NCBI RefSeq assembly: GCF_029893105.1
Contig: NZ_JARXWG010000017.1
Coordinates: forward strand, 37,354-101,353
Direction of reading: 5' to 3'
Origin: Parabacteroides sp. PF5-9
GTDB taxonomy: Bacteria; Bacteroidota; Bacteroidia; Bacteroidales; Tannerellaceae
Length of the DNA: 64,000 nucleotides
The notes under the pieces were generated by a model that saw only the letters and a program-made list of their open reading frames with translations, did no database searches and was not told the origin of the DNA. Position numbers and translations under genes: made by a program. Numbering within the stretch: position 1 is the first letter of the stretch; the number at the start of each line of letters is the position of its first letter. Shown here piece after piece: positions 45,478 through 55,602 of the stretch.

Positions 45478-45577
45478 CAATTAATCGTCTACCAATTGGT
45501 AGACGATAGTGACACAGTTGGTAGACGATAGTGACCCAACTGGTAGACGATAGTGCACCAACTGGTAGACGATTAAA
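45478..45577. repeat. 22-bp-period repeat array, type A (copy 2, inverted relative to copy 1)
   Basis: TAGACGAT recurs at 22-bp spacing after an opening 22-bp palindrome; ends carry a perfect 14-bp inverted repeat (TTAATCGTCTACCA at 45481-45494, complement at 45563-45576). The first 30 bp are identical to the reverse complement of the right end of the array at 7890-7993. It stands between the MATE gene's 3' end and the iclR promoter, about 135 bp upstream of that promoter. Confidence 0.85.
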
Positions 45578-45657
45578 TAGTTGGATTAAAACAATAGCCT
45601 ATTGCCATGATTTTCAAAAGCCATGGTTATAATTGGAGTTGCCGTCCTTGATTCTAA

Positions 45658-46980
45658 CTAAATCTTTTTACTTTGCCAAGCAGCTTTGTTCATATAAAAC
45701 ACACTAAAGGCCAACAAGAAAGCATAATAGACGATCTCCGTCGTGAAACAAAGATGAACGGGCATACGCAAAACGACTCCCATAATATAGAGATAAACAC
45801 AATAGAATAGTAATACGATCAACTCCATCCCCAATGCAGAACGGGTATTCCCTGTACCCGAAACTCCATTAAAATAAATATTACTCACTGCACTCAACAA
45901 CATTGCTATACCGATCGTATAAACGGAAGGCACTGAATCGGCAATCAACGAAGGATCGTTCGTATAGATAGAGATAATTGTTTGAGGCATAGAAATCAGA
46001 ACGATCACACAAACAGCCATGATCAAAAAGGATATTTGGGAGATCTTCCGTATGATTGGTATAACCTGATCGACATACCCTGCACCAATGGCATTACTGA
46101 CAAATGAGTTTGTTGTTGTAGATAACGAATTGACCGGAATAAACATCACTATATAAACACTCCGCACGATATTGGCTATTGCCAGTTCTCGTTGTCCCAA
46201 ACGTTCGACCACCACAAAAAACATAAAAAAAGTACTCATGGAGACAAAATACTGTAACATGGTATAAACAGAAATGCCCAACACCCTTTTTAATAATTGA
46301 AAATCAAATGATCGAAAATGATTTAACCCGTATTTGCGGATATCAACCGTTAACTTTGTGTAAATCAAAAAGAAAACAATGGATACAGCCTCGGCTATCA
46401 CTGAGGCAATTGCTGCTCCTTTAATACCTAATTGAGGGAAACCGCCATGACCGAATATCAATAAATAATCAAGCAACACATTGGTCATCGCCATTAATAC
46501 GGCATTAATTGTCAATACTTTCGTTCGTGTGATTCCTATAAACAAAGCACGAAACATCACATTGACAAAAGAGAAAAAGAAACCAAACACCCGCCAATTC
46601 AGAAAATCATTGGTGGCATTCCATATCTGATCGGAAGAGATCATGACACGCATCAAACTACCGGAAAACAATCGGGAAAACAGAAACATAAACACAGCCA
46701 ATCCCAATAGAAAGAAAACCCCTTGAGTCATGACCGGACCAACAGCCGAATAGTGACGCTCACCATTACGGCGAGCCATAACAATCTGTGAACCTGTACT
46801 AAATCCGAAAGCAATTGTAAAAACACAAATATAATAGAGTCCTCCCATGGCAGAGGCTCCCAACTCTACCTCTCCGACCCGACCCAGAAAAGCGGTATCG
46901 GTCACATTAATAATATTTTGTGCCAATAGGCTGAGAAAGATAGGATAACTAACGTTCCATATCTGTTTATTGGTATACAT
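45658..46980 (-). CDS. MATE family multidrug/cation efflux transporter
   Basis: This 440-residue protein shows twelve hydrophobic helices in two homologous halves and MATE hallmarks near the start: the segment IFLSLLAQNIINVTDTAFLGRVG followed by SAMGGLYYICVFTIAFGFSTGSQIVMARRNGE. MATE proteins export drugs or metabolites in exchange for Na+ or H+ across the inner membrane. The substrate cannot be read from sequence. It stands alone: panD lies 108 nt upstream with a terminator in between, and the type A array lies 81 bp beyond its stop. Confidence 0.93.
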   Translation of the reverse strand: MYTNKQIWNVSYPIFLSLLAQNIINVTDTAFLGRVGEVELGASAMGGLYYICVFTIAFGFSTGSQIVMARRNGERHYSAVGPVMTQGVFFLLGLAVFMFLFSRLFSGSLMRVMISSDQIWNATNDFLNWRVFGFFFSFVNVMFRALFIGITRTKVLTINAVLMAMTNVLLDYLLIFGHGGFPQLGIKGAAIASVIAEAVSIVFFLIYTKLTVDIRKYGLNHFRSFDFQLLKRVLGISVYTMLQYFVSMSTFFMFFVVVERLGQRELAIANIVRSVYIVMFIPVNSLSTTTNSFVSNAIGAGYVDQVIPIIRKISQISFLIMAVCVIVLISMPQTIISIYTNDPSLIADSVPSVYTIGIAMLLSAVSNIYFNGVSGTGNTRSALGMELIVLLFYCVYLYIMGVVLRMPVHLCFTTEIVYYAFLLAFSVFYMNKAAWQSKKI

Positions 46981-47013
46981 ATATAATTGTTCTTTTTTGT
47001 CTGGTTATTACTA

Positions 47014-47047
47014 AAAAAGCCCACCTAATGAGTTAGGTGAGCTTTTT
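47014..47047 (-). terminator. panCD operon terminator
   Basis: A 15-bp stem (arms 47033-47047 and 47014-47028, loop 4 nt, one G-U on the minus strand) with A/T-run ends. It becomes fully paired only when read on the minus strand, consistent with ending panC-panD transcription before the MATE gene. Confidence 0.85.
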
Positions 47048-47087
47048 GTATCTTTTTACGATATATTTTAAGCTTCAACCGCTACAT

Positions 47088-47438
47088 TTAGATTAGTTTA
47101 TTTGTTGCTGTATCCGGAAATATCACTGAAGGTTTAAATGTTTTCGCCTCCTCAAAATCCATCATACAATAGGACATGACAATAATGACATCACCCGGTT
47201 GGACTCGTCGGGCGGCAGCGCCATTTAAACAGACAACTCCCGAACCACGCTCACCTTTGATTATATAGGTATCAAATCGTTCGCCGTTATTATTGTTCAC
47301 GATGGAGACTTTTTCATTCGGAATTAAATTGGCGGCATCCAGTAAATCCGCATCAATCGTGATACTGCCGATATAATTCAGATTGGCCTCCGTGACCGTC
47401 ACCCGATGTATTTTTGATTTTACAACTTCTATGAACAT
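47088..47438 (-). CDS. panD: Aspartate 1-decarboxylase (pyruvoyl enzyme)
   Basis: The 116-residue proenzyme contains the self-cleavage site between Gly and Ser in [10 protein letters not shown] (Gly24-Ser25), which generates the pyruvoyl cofactor. The conserved [15 protein letters not shown] and [21 protein letters not shown] follow. PanD makes beta-alanine from aspartate for pantothenate synthesis. Length is slightly under the E. coli enzyme (126) but all core motifs are present. It follows panC in the same transcript (41-nt gap), so the beta-alanine is made next to its user. Confidence 0.97.
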   Translation of the reverse strand: MFIEVVKSKIHRVTVTEANLNYIGSITIDADLLDAANLIPNEKVSIVNNNNGERFDTYIIKGERGSGVVCLNGAAARRVQPGDVIIVMSYCMMDFEEAKTFKPSVIFPDTATNKLI

Positions 47439-47479
47439 GTTATCTGGTTTATGGGAATCCTGAGAATTAATAAGTCAAA

Positions 47480-48322
47480 TTAAAGATACCTTATATTATC
47501 AATTAAACGAACTTCACCGCAATAAACAGTGATACAACCTACAACAGCTTCAGCATCCGACCACTTTGAGATTGGCTCCAGCGTATAAGCATCTGCTATT
47601 TCAAAATATTCGACCCGCATATCCGGCTCTTTGTTAATGGTTTGGACGACATAATCAATCACTTCCGAAACACTTTTTGCGGAGACAAAGTTAGTACTTT
47701 CTTTTAATGTACGTGCAATCAGGGGTGCTTTTTGACGCTGGAGGGCAGACAAACGCACATTACGACTACTCATCGCCAATCCGTCGGATTCACGAAGAAT
47801 AGGACAGGCATGAATAATCACCGGCAATTGTAATTGACTGACCATTTTACGGATAATTGCAACCTGCTGATAATCTTTTTCTCCAAAATAGGCATTGGTT
47901 GGCTCAACGATATCAAATAGTTTACTGACAACCTGGGCTACTCCGTTAAAATGTCCGGGGCGGTACTTCCCCTCCATGACCTCAGCCAAGCGACCGAACT
48001 CAAACACACGGGTATCCGGTTCCGGATAGATTTCTTCGACAGAAGGGACAAAAACATAATGACACCCTTCCCGCTCCAACAGAGCATAATCGGCCTCCAA
48101 TGTCCGGGGATACGTGTCCAAATCACGCGGATCATTAAACTGCGTCGGATTAACAAAAATGCTAACTACACAGACCTCATTTTCCCGTACACACTGGTCG
48201 ACTAAACTCAAATGTCCTTGATGCAAGGCTCCCATTGTCGGAACAAACCCTATCGTCTTGTTCTTTTGCCGCTCTTTATCAAGAGTTTGTTTTATTTCTT
48301 TAATACTGCTTAAAATTTCCAT
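47480..48322 (-). CDS. panC: Pantothenate synthetase
   Basis: This 280-residue cytoplasmic enzyme joins pantoate and beta-alanine using ATP. It shows the HIGH-type motif [15 protein letters not shown] (~27-41), [35 protein letters not shown] (~145) and [14 protein letters not shown] with the KMSKS-like loop. The ATG giving [12 protein letters not shown] was chosen; the longer frame would add a hydrophobic extension not seen in the family. It is divergent from the glycogen synthase-like gene, with 98 bp between start codons, and forms an operon with panD. Confidence 0.97.
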   Translation of the reverse strand: MEILSSIKEIKQTLDKERQKNKTIGFVPTMGALHQGHLSLVDQCVRENEVCVVSIFVNPTQFNDPRDLDTYPRTLEADYALLEREGCHYVFVPSVEEIYPEPDTRVFEFGRLAEVMEGKYRPGHFNGVAQVVSKLFDIVEPTNAYFGEKDYQQVAIIRKMVSQLQLPVIIHACPILRESDGLAMSSRNVRLSALQRQKAPLIARTLKESTNFVSAKSVSEVIDYVVQTINKEPDMRVEYFEIADAYTLEPISKWSDAEAVVGCITVYCGEVRLIDNIRYL

Positions 48323-48384
48323 TTTACATGCGCTAACGGAGGTGCAAAGCAAATAAATAATTACCATAAATGAAAGAAATTTAT

Positions 48385-48392
48385 TATCTTTG
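48385..48392 (+). promoter_or_regulatory. -7 box of the glycogen synthase-like gene
   Basis: TATCTTTG matches TAnnTTTG; transcription would start near 48399, which rules out the in-frame ATG at 48370 and leaves 48412 or 48421. Confidence 0.6.
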
Positions 48393-48420
48393 TACCGTCT
48401 TAAAAAAACAAATGCGTAGA

Positions 48421-49242
48421 ATGGATGCGAAAAAGATCTTGTTTATAGCTCAAGAAATTACACCTTACCTCCCCGAATCAGAGATTGCAACAATATCCAG
48501 AAATTTACCACAAGGAATTCAGGAACGTGGCCGAGAAATCAGAACGTTCATGCCTAAGTTTGGTAATATCAACGAACGACGGAACCAGTTGCACGAAGTG
48601 ATTCGTTTATCTGGAATGAACCTGATTATTGATGATACCGATCATCCGTTAATCATTAAGGTGGCTTCTATCCAGTCTGCAAGAATGCAGGTCTATTTCA
48701 TTGATAATGAAGATTTTTTTCAACGCAAACAGACCATCAAAGACGAAAGTGGCAACGAATATGAAGACAATGATGATCGTTCGATTTTTTATGTGCGCGG
48801 AGTCCTTGAAACAGTCAAAAAACTGCGTTGGATACCGGATGTAATTCACTGTCACGGTTGGATGTCTGCATTAACTGCTCTGTATATCAAAAGAATGTAT
48901 GTCGATGATCCTTGTCTTAAAGATGCTAAAATTGTATACTCCATATACAATGATAACTTCCAAATCCCGTTCAGAAAGGAGTTTCCCAATAAACTGAAAA
49001 TGGATGGAGCCAAAGAAAGCGATATAAAAGCATTGAAATCTGACACAAGCTTTGTCGGTTTAACTAAATTGGCCATTGATTTTGCGGATGGAGTTATCCA
49101 GGGAAGTGAAACAATCGATCAGGAATTGCTGGATTATATAAAAACAAAAAAGGATTTACCGTTTTTACCCTATCAAGCGCCTGACAGTTATATTGATGAA
49201 TTTAATGCATTTTATGATGTAATATTAGATACAAGTAATTAA
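48421..49242 (+). CDS. Glycogen/starch synthase-like protein, N-terminal GT5 domain only
   Basis: The 273-residue protein covers only the N-terminal Rossmann domain of GT5 glycogen synthases: [40 protein letters not shown], and [21 protein letters not shown] near 145. Full GlgA enzymes are about 480 residues and need the C-terminal domain for ADP-glucose binding. No second half is found downstream; DUF4270 follows after 10 nt. The N-terminal KTGG-type loop is replaced by LPESEIA. Short forms like this are common in Bacteroides, so it may be a regulatory or partner protein rather than a broken gene. The nearby GT4 protein could be the actual synthase. Confidence 0.85.
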   Translation: MDAKKILFIAQEITPYLPESEIATISRNLPQGIQERGREIRTFMPKFGNINERRNQLHEVIRLSGMNLIIDDTDHPLIIKVASIQSARMQVYFIDNEDFFQRKQTIKDESGNEYEDNDDRSIFYVRGVLETVKKLRWIPDVIHCHGWMSALTALYIKRMYVDDPCLKDAKIVYSIYNDNFQIPFRKEFPNKLKMDGAKESDIKALKSDTSFVGLTKLAIDFADGVIQGSETIDQELLDYIKTKKDLPFLPYQAPDSYIDEFNAFYDVILDTSN

Positions 49243-49252
49243 CAACAATCAA

Positions 49253-50614
49253 ATGAGATTCAGACCTTTTATACTTGGACTTGGCTTAGGATCACTACTC
49301 CTGAGCAGTTGTAATGATGATTTGACGAGCATTGGATCCAGTATCCAACCAGAGGGGGATAAAGTCGTAGTATACGAAGATACTTTTAAGATTGAAGCGT
49401 CTACTGTTTTGATGGAGGCGATATATGCGAAATCGGATACGACCTTACTCGGTGAATATTATGACCCGGTTTACGGAACATTGAAATCCGATTATATCTG
49501 CCAATTCAGATGTCCACCCGGATTTGTTTTTAAACACACCCCTATTGATGGGAAAATAGACTCCATAGACTTACGTATATTCCACTACAGCCACATTGGA
49601 GATATATATCTTCCAATGCGAGCCGAAGCATTTCCTGTGATTAAATCACTGGAAAAAAACTACTATACCAATATTGATCCGACCGAATATTGTGACATGC
49701 AAAATTCATTGGGGCAACAGACGTATACCATCTATGACCGTAACATTTCCGACTCGGCACGTTATGACGACTTAGATCCTTATTATGATAGGATTACGAT
49801 ACGATTGCCTCAGGAACTTGGACAGACATTTTATGATAAAACACTCCATGATCCGTCCGTTTTTGCCAGCCAGGAAGCATTCAATGAGTTTTTCCCTGGT
49901 CTGTATATCACAAATACTTTTGGAACAGGAGGAATGGTTGGAGTGTATGATACCGAATTAACGATTCATTATAATTATGCTGAAAAAGACACACTGGGAC
50001 AAGATTCGTTGGTTTACGCAACAGAAATATTCAATGTCACAAAAGAAGTTATTCAGCTTATCCGGTTTAAAAATGGAGAGGAAGACAATCTGTTAGAGCC
50101 AAGTGATAAACATACGTATATCAAGTCTCCCGCAGGGGTTACAACAAAGATAGTCATCCCGACTTCTAAAATGAACCAGGTTATCGAGAATCGTATTATA
50201 AATCTTTTCCCTTTTTCGTTAACGGCTATGGCGCAAGAAGAGTGGGAATATTCGATCAGTAAATCTTCCCGTCCCAAACTACTGTTAATTCCGGAAGATT
50301 CTGTTAAAACATTTTTTGAAAATAATAAAGTAGATGATAATATTACGACATACGTCAGTCAATACAACAGCCTGACATCTAAATATGATTTCGGTAATAT
50401 CTCCCAATTGATTAAATATCAGAAAGAACACGCTCCGGATAAAGACCTCTCTATGCTCATTATTCCGATAACCAGCAAAACCGAATCAAATTATTATGGT
50501 TCGTATACAACAAGTATTTTTAATTATTTTATCCCATGGGGAGGGAAATTCCGTAAAGATGGAGATCTAATGAAGTTTGTCATGACCTCTTCTGAATATA
50601 ACGATCCTAATTAA
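49253..50614 (+). CDS. DUF4270 lipoprotein
   Basis: The 453-residue lipoprotein (lipobox LLSSC near residue 15-19) matches DUF4270, a Bacteroidetes family of surface or outer-membrane lipoproteins. Recognisable blocks are CNDDLTSIGSSIQPEGDKV at the start, LLGEYYDPVYGTLKSDYICQF near 65 and KIDSIDLRIFHYSH near 100. Function unknown. It is cotranscribed with the GT5-like gene (10-nt gap), an arrangement I recall as frequent in Bacteroides; the reason is unclear. A strong hairpin ends the transcript. Confidence 0.9.
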   Translation: MRFRPFILGLGLGSLLLSSCNDDLTSIGSSIQPEGDKVVVYEDTFKIEASTVLMEAIYAKSDTTLLGEYYDPVYGTLKSDYICQFRCPPGFVFKHTPIDGKIDSIDLRIFHYSHIGDIYLPMRAEAFPVIKSLEKNYYTNIDPTEYCDMQNSLGQQTYTIYDRNISDSARYDDLDPYYDRITIRLPQELGQTFYDKTLHDPSVFASQEAFNEFFPGLYITNTFGTGGMVGVYDTELTIHYNYAEKDTLGQDSLVYATEIFNVTKEVIQLIRFKNGEEDNLLEPSDKHTYIKSPAGVTTKIVIPTSKMNQVIENRIINLFPFSLTAMAQEEWEYSISKSSRPKLLLIPEDSVKTFFENNKVDDNITTYVSQYNSLTSKYDFGNISQLIKYQKEHAPDKDLSMLIIPITSKTESNYYGSYTTSIFNYFIPWGGKFRKDGDLMKFVMTSSEYNDPN

Positions 50615-50630
50615 ATCGAATAAATATAAT

Positions 50631-50682
50631 GTACCAACATAAAAAAGGCCTTCCGTTTGGAAAGCCTTTTTTATGTTGGTAC
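50631..50682. terminator. Bidirectional terminator between convergent operons
   Basis: A 24-bp stem with one mismatch and a 4-nt loop (arms 50631-50654 and 50659-50682) includes A6...T6 runs so that either strand ends its stem in Us. It separates the DUF4270 gene (+) from the GH57 gene (-). Confidence 0.92.
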
Positions 50683-50707
50683 AGATCTTGCACAATAGTT
50701 ATTTTAT

Positions 50708-52039
50708 CTATTTAACCGATTTCAACGGCTTTTCTTCAGTTTTTACGCGTTTTGCTTTTACTTCTTTTTTCTTTAATTTATTGAGTTCTTTATGCAAATC
50801 TTCGATCTCCTCTCCCTGATTCTTAATAGTCATCAACAACGAATTGAGTTCTTCATTTTCGATTGTTTCCGGGAACTGTGCATTGACACGCACAATAAAG
50901 TCAGATAAGACATTCATATAGTTATTAAATGCATCATAAGGATTTTCATATGGACTGAAATTACCGATGTTTCGCGTACTCATATAAAAGAAATGATCAC
51001 TGCTTTGCAAATAGTTCCAATCTTGTTTCAAACGGCGATCTTCGGCCAAACGAACACGTTCTCCGATCGTGTTGATTTTACGGAATGCCTCTTGCTGTAA
51101 CACATTTCCCATCCACAGATTACAATCTTTTTCCTCTCCTGCCCAAGACATGGGATAAGGTACGGAAATCGAATCAATCGGTTTTAACAAACTAAAAACT
51201 TCCGACGGAGTCGAAAAAGAGATCCCTTTCTCTGCCGCAAAACGGGGCAATGCTTTAAAAAAGTCAAAAATACCTGTCTCAGCCGCATTTAATGAGCCCA
51301 ACACTTCATAATTCATAAAGAGGTTGATGACCTGTTCAGATTCAGGAGTTGAAGCAATCCAGGAGATATATTTATCCGCCGTCAAAGGATACTCATTCCA
51401 ACTGTAATTATTGAAGCGCATCGAAAGATCTTCGCTAAAACGACTATTACGCAATAATAACTTCAAATGAGGTTGCGTATCCGACGTATACACATAATTC
51501 GGACTTTTCCATCCAAGTATATGTTTGGCTCCTTCCGTCAGCATATATTTATACCCCATATCATACACCAATTCAGAGATCTCATCCGAATAGATCAATT
51601 CCGTATTACGGAACACTTTCGGTTTAACACCGAAAATATTATACACCTTATCTCTATGCTCTTTGACCTGCTTTTTAAATTCGTCCGGGTCACCTAAAGA
51701 AGATAACGAATGGGCATATGTTTCCGACAAAAACTCAACATTACCGGTTGCCAACAATTCTTTAAAACTGTCGATAACTTCCGGCGTATAAATCTCCATC
51801 TGATCTAATGCCGTACCGGTTATCGAAAAGGCTACTTTAAATTTTCCTCCACTCGATTTTATCATCTCTAATATCGCTCTATTAGCAGGAATATACGAGC
51901 GTTCGGCTATCCGCCGGATAATCTCCTCATTCTGAAAATCATCGTAATAATAATGCTCGTTCCCAATATCAAAAAACCGATATCTCTTTAACCGGAACGG
52001 CTGATGTATCTGAAAGTAAAAGCATATTGTCTTCATCAT
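50708..52039 (-). CDS. GH57 family glycoside hydrolase (alpha-amylase-like)
   Basis: This 443-residue cytoplasmic protein starts with the GH57 hallmark CFYFQIHQPFRLKRYRF. It carries ETYAHSLSSL near 105 and KVFRNTELIYSDE near 140, which includes the presumed catalytic Glu. MNYEVLGSLNAAETGIFDFFKALP follows near 240, where the acid/base region would lie. A coiled-coil, Lys-rich tail occupies ~395-443 (KNQGEEIEDLHKELNKLKKK). GH57 enzymes hydrolyse or branch alpha-glucans. It is the last gene of the debranching enzyme-GT4-GH57 operon, so its substrate is likely intracellular glycogen. Confidence 0.93.
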   Translation of the reverse strand: MMKTICFYFQIHQPFRLKRYRFFDIGNEHYYYDDFQNEEIIRRIAERSYIPANRAILEMIKSSGGKFKVAFSITGTALDQMEIYTPEVIDSFKELLATGNVEFLSETYAHSLSSLGDPDEFKKQVKEHRDKVYNIFGVKPKVFRNTELIYSDEISELVYDMGYKYMLTEGAKHILGWKSPNYVYTSDTQPHLKLLLRNSRFSEDLSMRFNNYSWNEYPLTADKYISWIASTPESEQVINLFMNYEVLGSLNAAETGIFDFFKALPRFAAEKGISFSTPSEVFSLLKPIDSISVPYPMSWAGEEKDCNLWMGNVLQQEAFRKINTIGERVRLAEDRRLKQDWNYLQSSDHFFYMSTRNIGNFSPYENPYDAFNNYMNVLSDFIVRVNAQFPETIENEELNSLLMTIKNQGEEIEDLHKELNKLKKKEVKAKRVKTEEKPLKSVK

Positions 52040-52062
52040 CTTTTTTATTGTTTTTCCTTACA

Positions 52063-53328
52063 TTATTTATTTACTAATTGATCATAAATATGACGGACTT
52101 TCTGTCCGGCATATTCCCATTTAATATTATCCACTTCCCTTTTTCCTTCCTCTTTCAGGAATTCGTGCATGGCCGGATAACTAATGATCGAATACATGGC
52201 ATCAGCCATAGCTTCAATATCCCAATAGTCGACTTTCACCGCATAATCCAGGATTTCGGCACAACCCGATTGCTTGGAGATAATAGAAGGGACACCACAT
52301 TGCATCGCCTCCAATGGTGAAATACCAAAAGGTTCGGAAACAGAAGGCATCACATATACATCACTTGCTTTAAGCACCTCATAGACCTGTTTCCCTTTCA
52401 TAAATCCGGTAAAATGAAAACGATCCGACATTCCCCTTGAAGCCACCAAACGAATCATTTTATCCATCATATCACCACTTCCTGCCATGACAAAACGGGC
52501 ATAAGGCGCTTTGGCCAACACTTTGGCAGCAGCTTCCACAAAATATTCCGGTCCTTTCTGCATAGTGATACGTCCCAAGAAGGTGATGATTTTATCCTTC
52601 ACCCCTTTTTTATCCTGAATGGCTAAAATCTCAGGACTTAAAGGCTCCACCGCATTATGTACGGTAGTTACTTTCGCCGGATCCTGATGATATTTTTCTA
52701 TGACGGTCTGGCGCGTCAGATTACTGACCGTAATTATATGATCGGCATTATCCATACCGTTCTTTTCAATACTATAGACATCCGGATTCACATTCCCACG
52801 ACTCCGGTCATAATCGGTTGCATGCACGTGGATAACCAATGGTTTTCCCGTTACATTCTTTGAATGAATACCTGCCGGATAGGTCAACCAATCATGCGCA
52901 TGAATCACATCAAATTGCTCCGCCCGGGCAATAACCCCAGCAACAATCGAATAATTATTGATCTCCTCCAGCAGATTATTCGGATAACGTCCGGAAAATT
53001 CAAAACAACCCAAATCATTGACATACCGATAAGTGAAATCGGCATATATATGATCTCGATAATCAAAATACTTTTGAGGATTGGTATTGAATTTTGATAG
53101 TGCACCTTTTACATGATCCATCGACACATCCCGCCATACAACCGGCACATTGCATACTCCCACGATATTAAGAAAACTTTGATCTTCATCTCCCCATGGT
53201 TTGGGTATACAAAATGTGATGTCCATATCAGGTTGCATAGCCATTCCTCTTGTCAGTCCGTAACTGGCAGTACCCAGCCCTCCTAAAATATGCGGAGGGA
53301 ACTCCCAACCAAACATTAATGCTCTCAT
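52063..53328 (-). CDS. GT4 family glycosyltransferase, probable glycogen synthase
   Basis: The 421-residue GT-B enzyme has the N-terminal motif GWEFPPHILGGLGTASYGLTRGM, HAHDWLTYPAGI near 140 and RSRGNVNPDVYSIEKN. The nucleotide-sugar-binding EX7E-type region is SVSEPFGISPLEAMQCGVPSIIS near 340. Lying between a debranching enzyme and GH57, it most likely builds alpha-1,4-glucan. This would supply the full two-domain synthase missing from the truncated GT5 protein across the locus; that role is inference from context. Gaps to neighbours are 15 and 23 nt. Confidence 0.88.
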   Translation of the reverse strand: MRALMFGWEFPPHILGGLGTASYGLTRGMAMQPDMDITFCIPKPWGDEDQSFLNIVGVCNVPVVWRDVSMDHVKGALSKFNTNPQKYFDYRDHIYADFTYRYVNDLGCFEFSGRYPNNLLEEINNYSIVAGVIARAEQFDVIHAHDWLTYPAGIHSKNVTGKPLVIHVHATDYDRSRGNVNPDVYSIEKNGMDNADHIITVSNLTRQTVIEKYHQDPAKVTTVHNAVEPLSPEILAIQDKKGVKDKIITFLGRITMQKGPEYFVEAAAKVLAKAPYARFVMAGSGDMMDKMIRLVASRGMSDRFHFTGFMKGKQVYEVLKASDVYVMPSVSEPFGISPLEAMQCGVPSIISKQSGCAEILDYAVKVDYWDIEAMADAMYSIISYPAMHEFLKEEGKREVDNIKWEYAGQKVRHIYDQLVNK

Positions 53329-53343
53329 AATCAGCGTCTCTTT

Positions 53344-55278
53344 TTATTCGCCATTATACTTCTTCAACAATTCCACTACCCGAAGAATAGCAGCAACACT
53401 TAATGCAAAGGAAATTGCCCCTCGTCCTGTGAACGGAGGATTTCCATCAAACAATTCGGAAATAGTCCCAATACAATGCAATGACATCTCCTCTTCCATA
53501 CTAATCAACATCCTTTCCACAAAAGATACTCCGCTCCTGCCGTAGATATTCAAATAAGCTTCCAGGTAGGGTCCTAACAACCAGGGCCAAGCCACTCCCT
53601 GATGGCAAGCCAGGTCACGATCATATTGAGCCCCTATATAATATGCTCGATATCCCTCACTTTTAGGACTTAACGAACGAAGTCCTTTCGGTATAAGCAA
53701 CTCTTTCGTTACAATATCCAATACCGCTCTCTTCTGCTGTTTGGTCAGGGGGGAATAGGGCAATGTGACCGCCAATATCATATTAGGCCTTACACTCCAA
53801 TCCACCGTTGATCCGCTCGACGAATCAAACAAATAATTATATCCATTCACAAATACCTCTTGAAAAGATTGCTCCATCTGTTTGATTATCGGATCAATAT
53901 CTTCAATGGGATCTCCTCCCGACAATTCGGTATAGAAACAGAGTATGTTATACCATAGTGCATTAAATTCTACTATATAACCCGAACGGGGCACAACAGG
54001 TTTACCGTTTATCGTAGAATTCATCCAAGTGATCGCTTTTTCTTTTCCATTGGCAAAAAGCAACCCATTCTCCATCAATTTCATATCCGGATGTTTCTGC
54101 GCTTTGATATAATAAATGATCTCTTTAACAAAATCCAGATACAACGCTTTGGTACGTTCCAGATTGACCGACCGCGCATATTGCTGAATAGTCCATACGG
54201 CCCATAATAACACATCTGGCTCCTCTATTTCATGAATAATGCGGTCTAAGGCTCCATTTTCCATAAAATTACGAACTGCCGGAATAGCCGTATCCATTAT
54301 TTCTTCGAATTTTGCCTGATCATCTATAGATAATGTACATCCGGGCAATGCCAGGAATAGATCGCGGGCTCTCACCTTAAACCAAGGATAACCGGCCAAC
54401 AAATAGGCTCCTTTCTCCGTTGGATGAAAATAAAATTGTTTCGCCGAATTTTTCAGACAGTTATAAAAACTGGTTCGGGGTGTTCGGGATTCAATCTCTA
54501 CTTCATGCAAAAACTTCAACTTGGTAGTGGTTGCCGGCGTATCACCGGCGCTAAAGTAGATCGATTCTCCCTTTTTTATCGGCACCTCAAAATAGCCCGG
54601 TACATACAAATCTTCTTGATAAGGGTATCCCCTCTCCTGTTCTTTCGGATATTCTATCCCTTTATACCAATGCGGGTCAAATACGAAATTGACTTTTTTA
54701 TTAAATTGCATATACAATTCCGGATATCCGGGATACATGCATGTTTTTATTCCATTAGGTATTTCCGTATAACTTCGATTCACATTCCCATTTTCATAGG
54801 TCAAGGTATTCACATTCCGAAAAGCCAGAAAAGGACGAAAACGAAGTGTAGTAGCCGAATGAGCCTCTTCCAATGTATATTTAATCATGATTCTATTCTC
54901 ATAAGTCGAGAATACTTTTTCTTTTGAAAAAATAACCCCTCCTACCCTATAAAGCGTTCGTGGAACAGTGTCTGATGTATATTCACGAATATATTTATGG
55001 CCTTTCGGACTGTAATTATCGCCTCCGTATTTATGCAGCCCCAGATTAAATTCGGCCTTGTGTTGAATCACTGTCTCATCCAAAGAGGATAAAATGACAT
55101 GATTATCATCATCCAATTCGGGAACCGGCATAACAAGCAAACCGTGATATTTCCGAGTATTACAATCTACAACAGTGGTACAGTGATAGGCTCCTTTTTG
55201 GTTGGTTCGAAGTACTTCACGAGTTAGCGATTCTTCCAGGTTAATCATTATTGTTTTGTCAAACTTCAGATAACTCAT
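53344..55278 (-). CDS. Glycogen debranching enzyme (GH133, amylo-alpha-1,6-glucosidase)
   Basis: This 644-residue enzyme has an N-terminal beta-sandwich domain (TNQKGAYHCTTVVDCNTRKYHGLLV, typical of GDE N-terminal bis domains). Its C-terminal (alpha/alpha)6 barrel carries YPWFKVRARDLFLALPG near 295, FNALWYNILCFYTEL near 428, SVRPNMILAVTLPYSPL near 500 and HQGVAWPWLLGPYL near 560. It hydrolyses alpha-1,6 branches of glycogen. No signal peptide, so it acts in the cytoplasm. It is the first gene of the operon; the upstream region holds a type B repeat array shared with the divergent M3 peptidase. Confidence 0.93.
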   Translation of the reverse strand: MSYLKFDKTIMINLEESLTREVLRTNQKGAYHCTTVVDCNTRKYHGLLVMPVPELDDDNHVILSSLDETVIQHKAEFNLGLHKYGGDNYSPKGHKYIREYTSDTVPRTLYRVGGVIFSKEKVFSTYENRIMIKYTLEEAHSATTLRFRPFLAFRNVNTLTYENGNVNRSYTEIPNGIKTCMYPGYPELYMQFNKKVNFVFDPHWYKGIEYPKEQERGYPYQEDLYVPGYFEVPIKKGESIYFSAGDTPATTTKLKFLHEVEIESRTPRTSFYNCLKNSAKQFYFHPTEKGAYLLAGYPWFKVRARDLFLALPGCTLSIDDQAKFEEIMDTAIPAVRNFMENGALDRIIHEIEEPDVLLWAVWTIQQYARSVNLERTKALYLDFVKEIIYYIKAQKHPDMKLMENGLLFANGKEKAITWMNSTINGKPVVPRSGYIVEFNALWYNILCFYTELSGGDPIEDIDPIIKQMEQSFQEVFVNGYNYLFDSSSGSTVDWSVRPNMILAVTLPYSPLTKQQKRAVLDIVTKELLIPKGLRSLSPKSEGYRAYYIGAQYDRDLACHQGVAWPWLLGPYLEAYLNIYGRSGVSFVERMLISMEEEMSLHCIGTISELFDGNPPFTGRGAISFALSVAAILRVVELLKKYNGE

Positions 55279-55602
55279 ATACGACTATAGGTTTTAAGTT
55301 ATGATTTTTTAGTATCAAAATGCCATTTTTTTAATAAGTATCAAATGTATCACTTAATTAACAAAAAAACAAGTCGAGTTTTCGTTTTAATATGAATTTT
55401 ACGCGATCGCTTACAAATGTATGCCTGATAATCACAATATTAAAACCACACCTTGTATATCATGTGTTATGAAACACATCAAAAACAGAACAACAACTCT
55501 CGTTTTTTTCGAATCGCTTCAAAGTATGTTTCGTTTTTATAGAGGCAAAAAAAATACATGAATGAAGTGCTTTTCCAACAATATTCTGATCATTTTTTTA
55601 TT
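55279..55602. other. AT-rich intergenic stretch upstream of the debranching enzyme
   Basis: I see no ORF, RNA gene or strong hairpin in this part of the divergent region. The debranching-enzyme promoter must lie here, but I could not identify a convincing -33/-7 pair. Confidence 0.5.
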
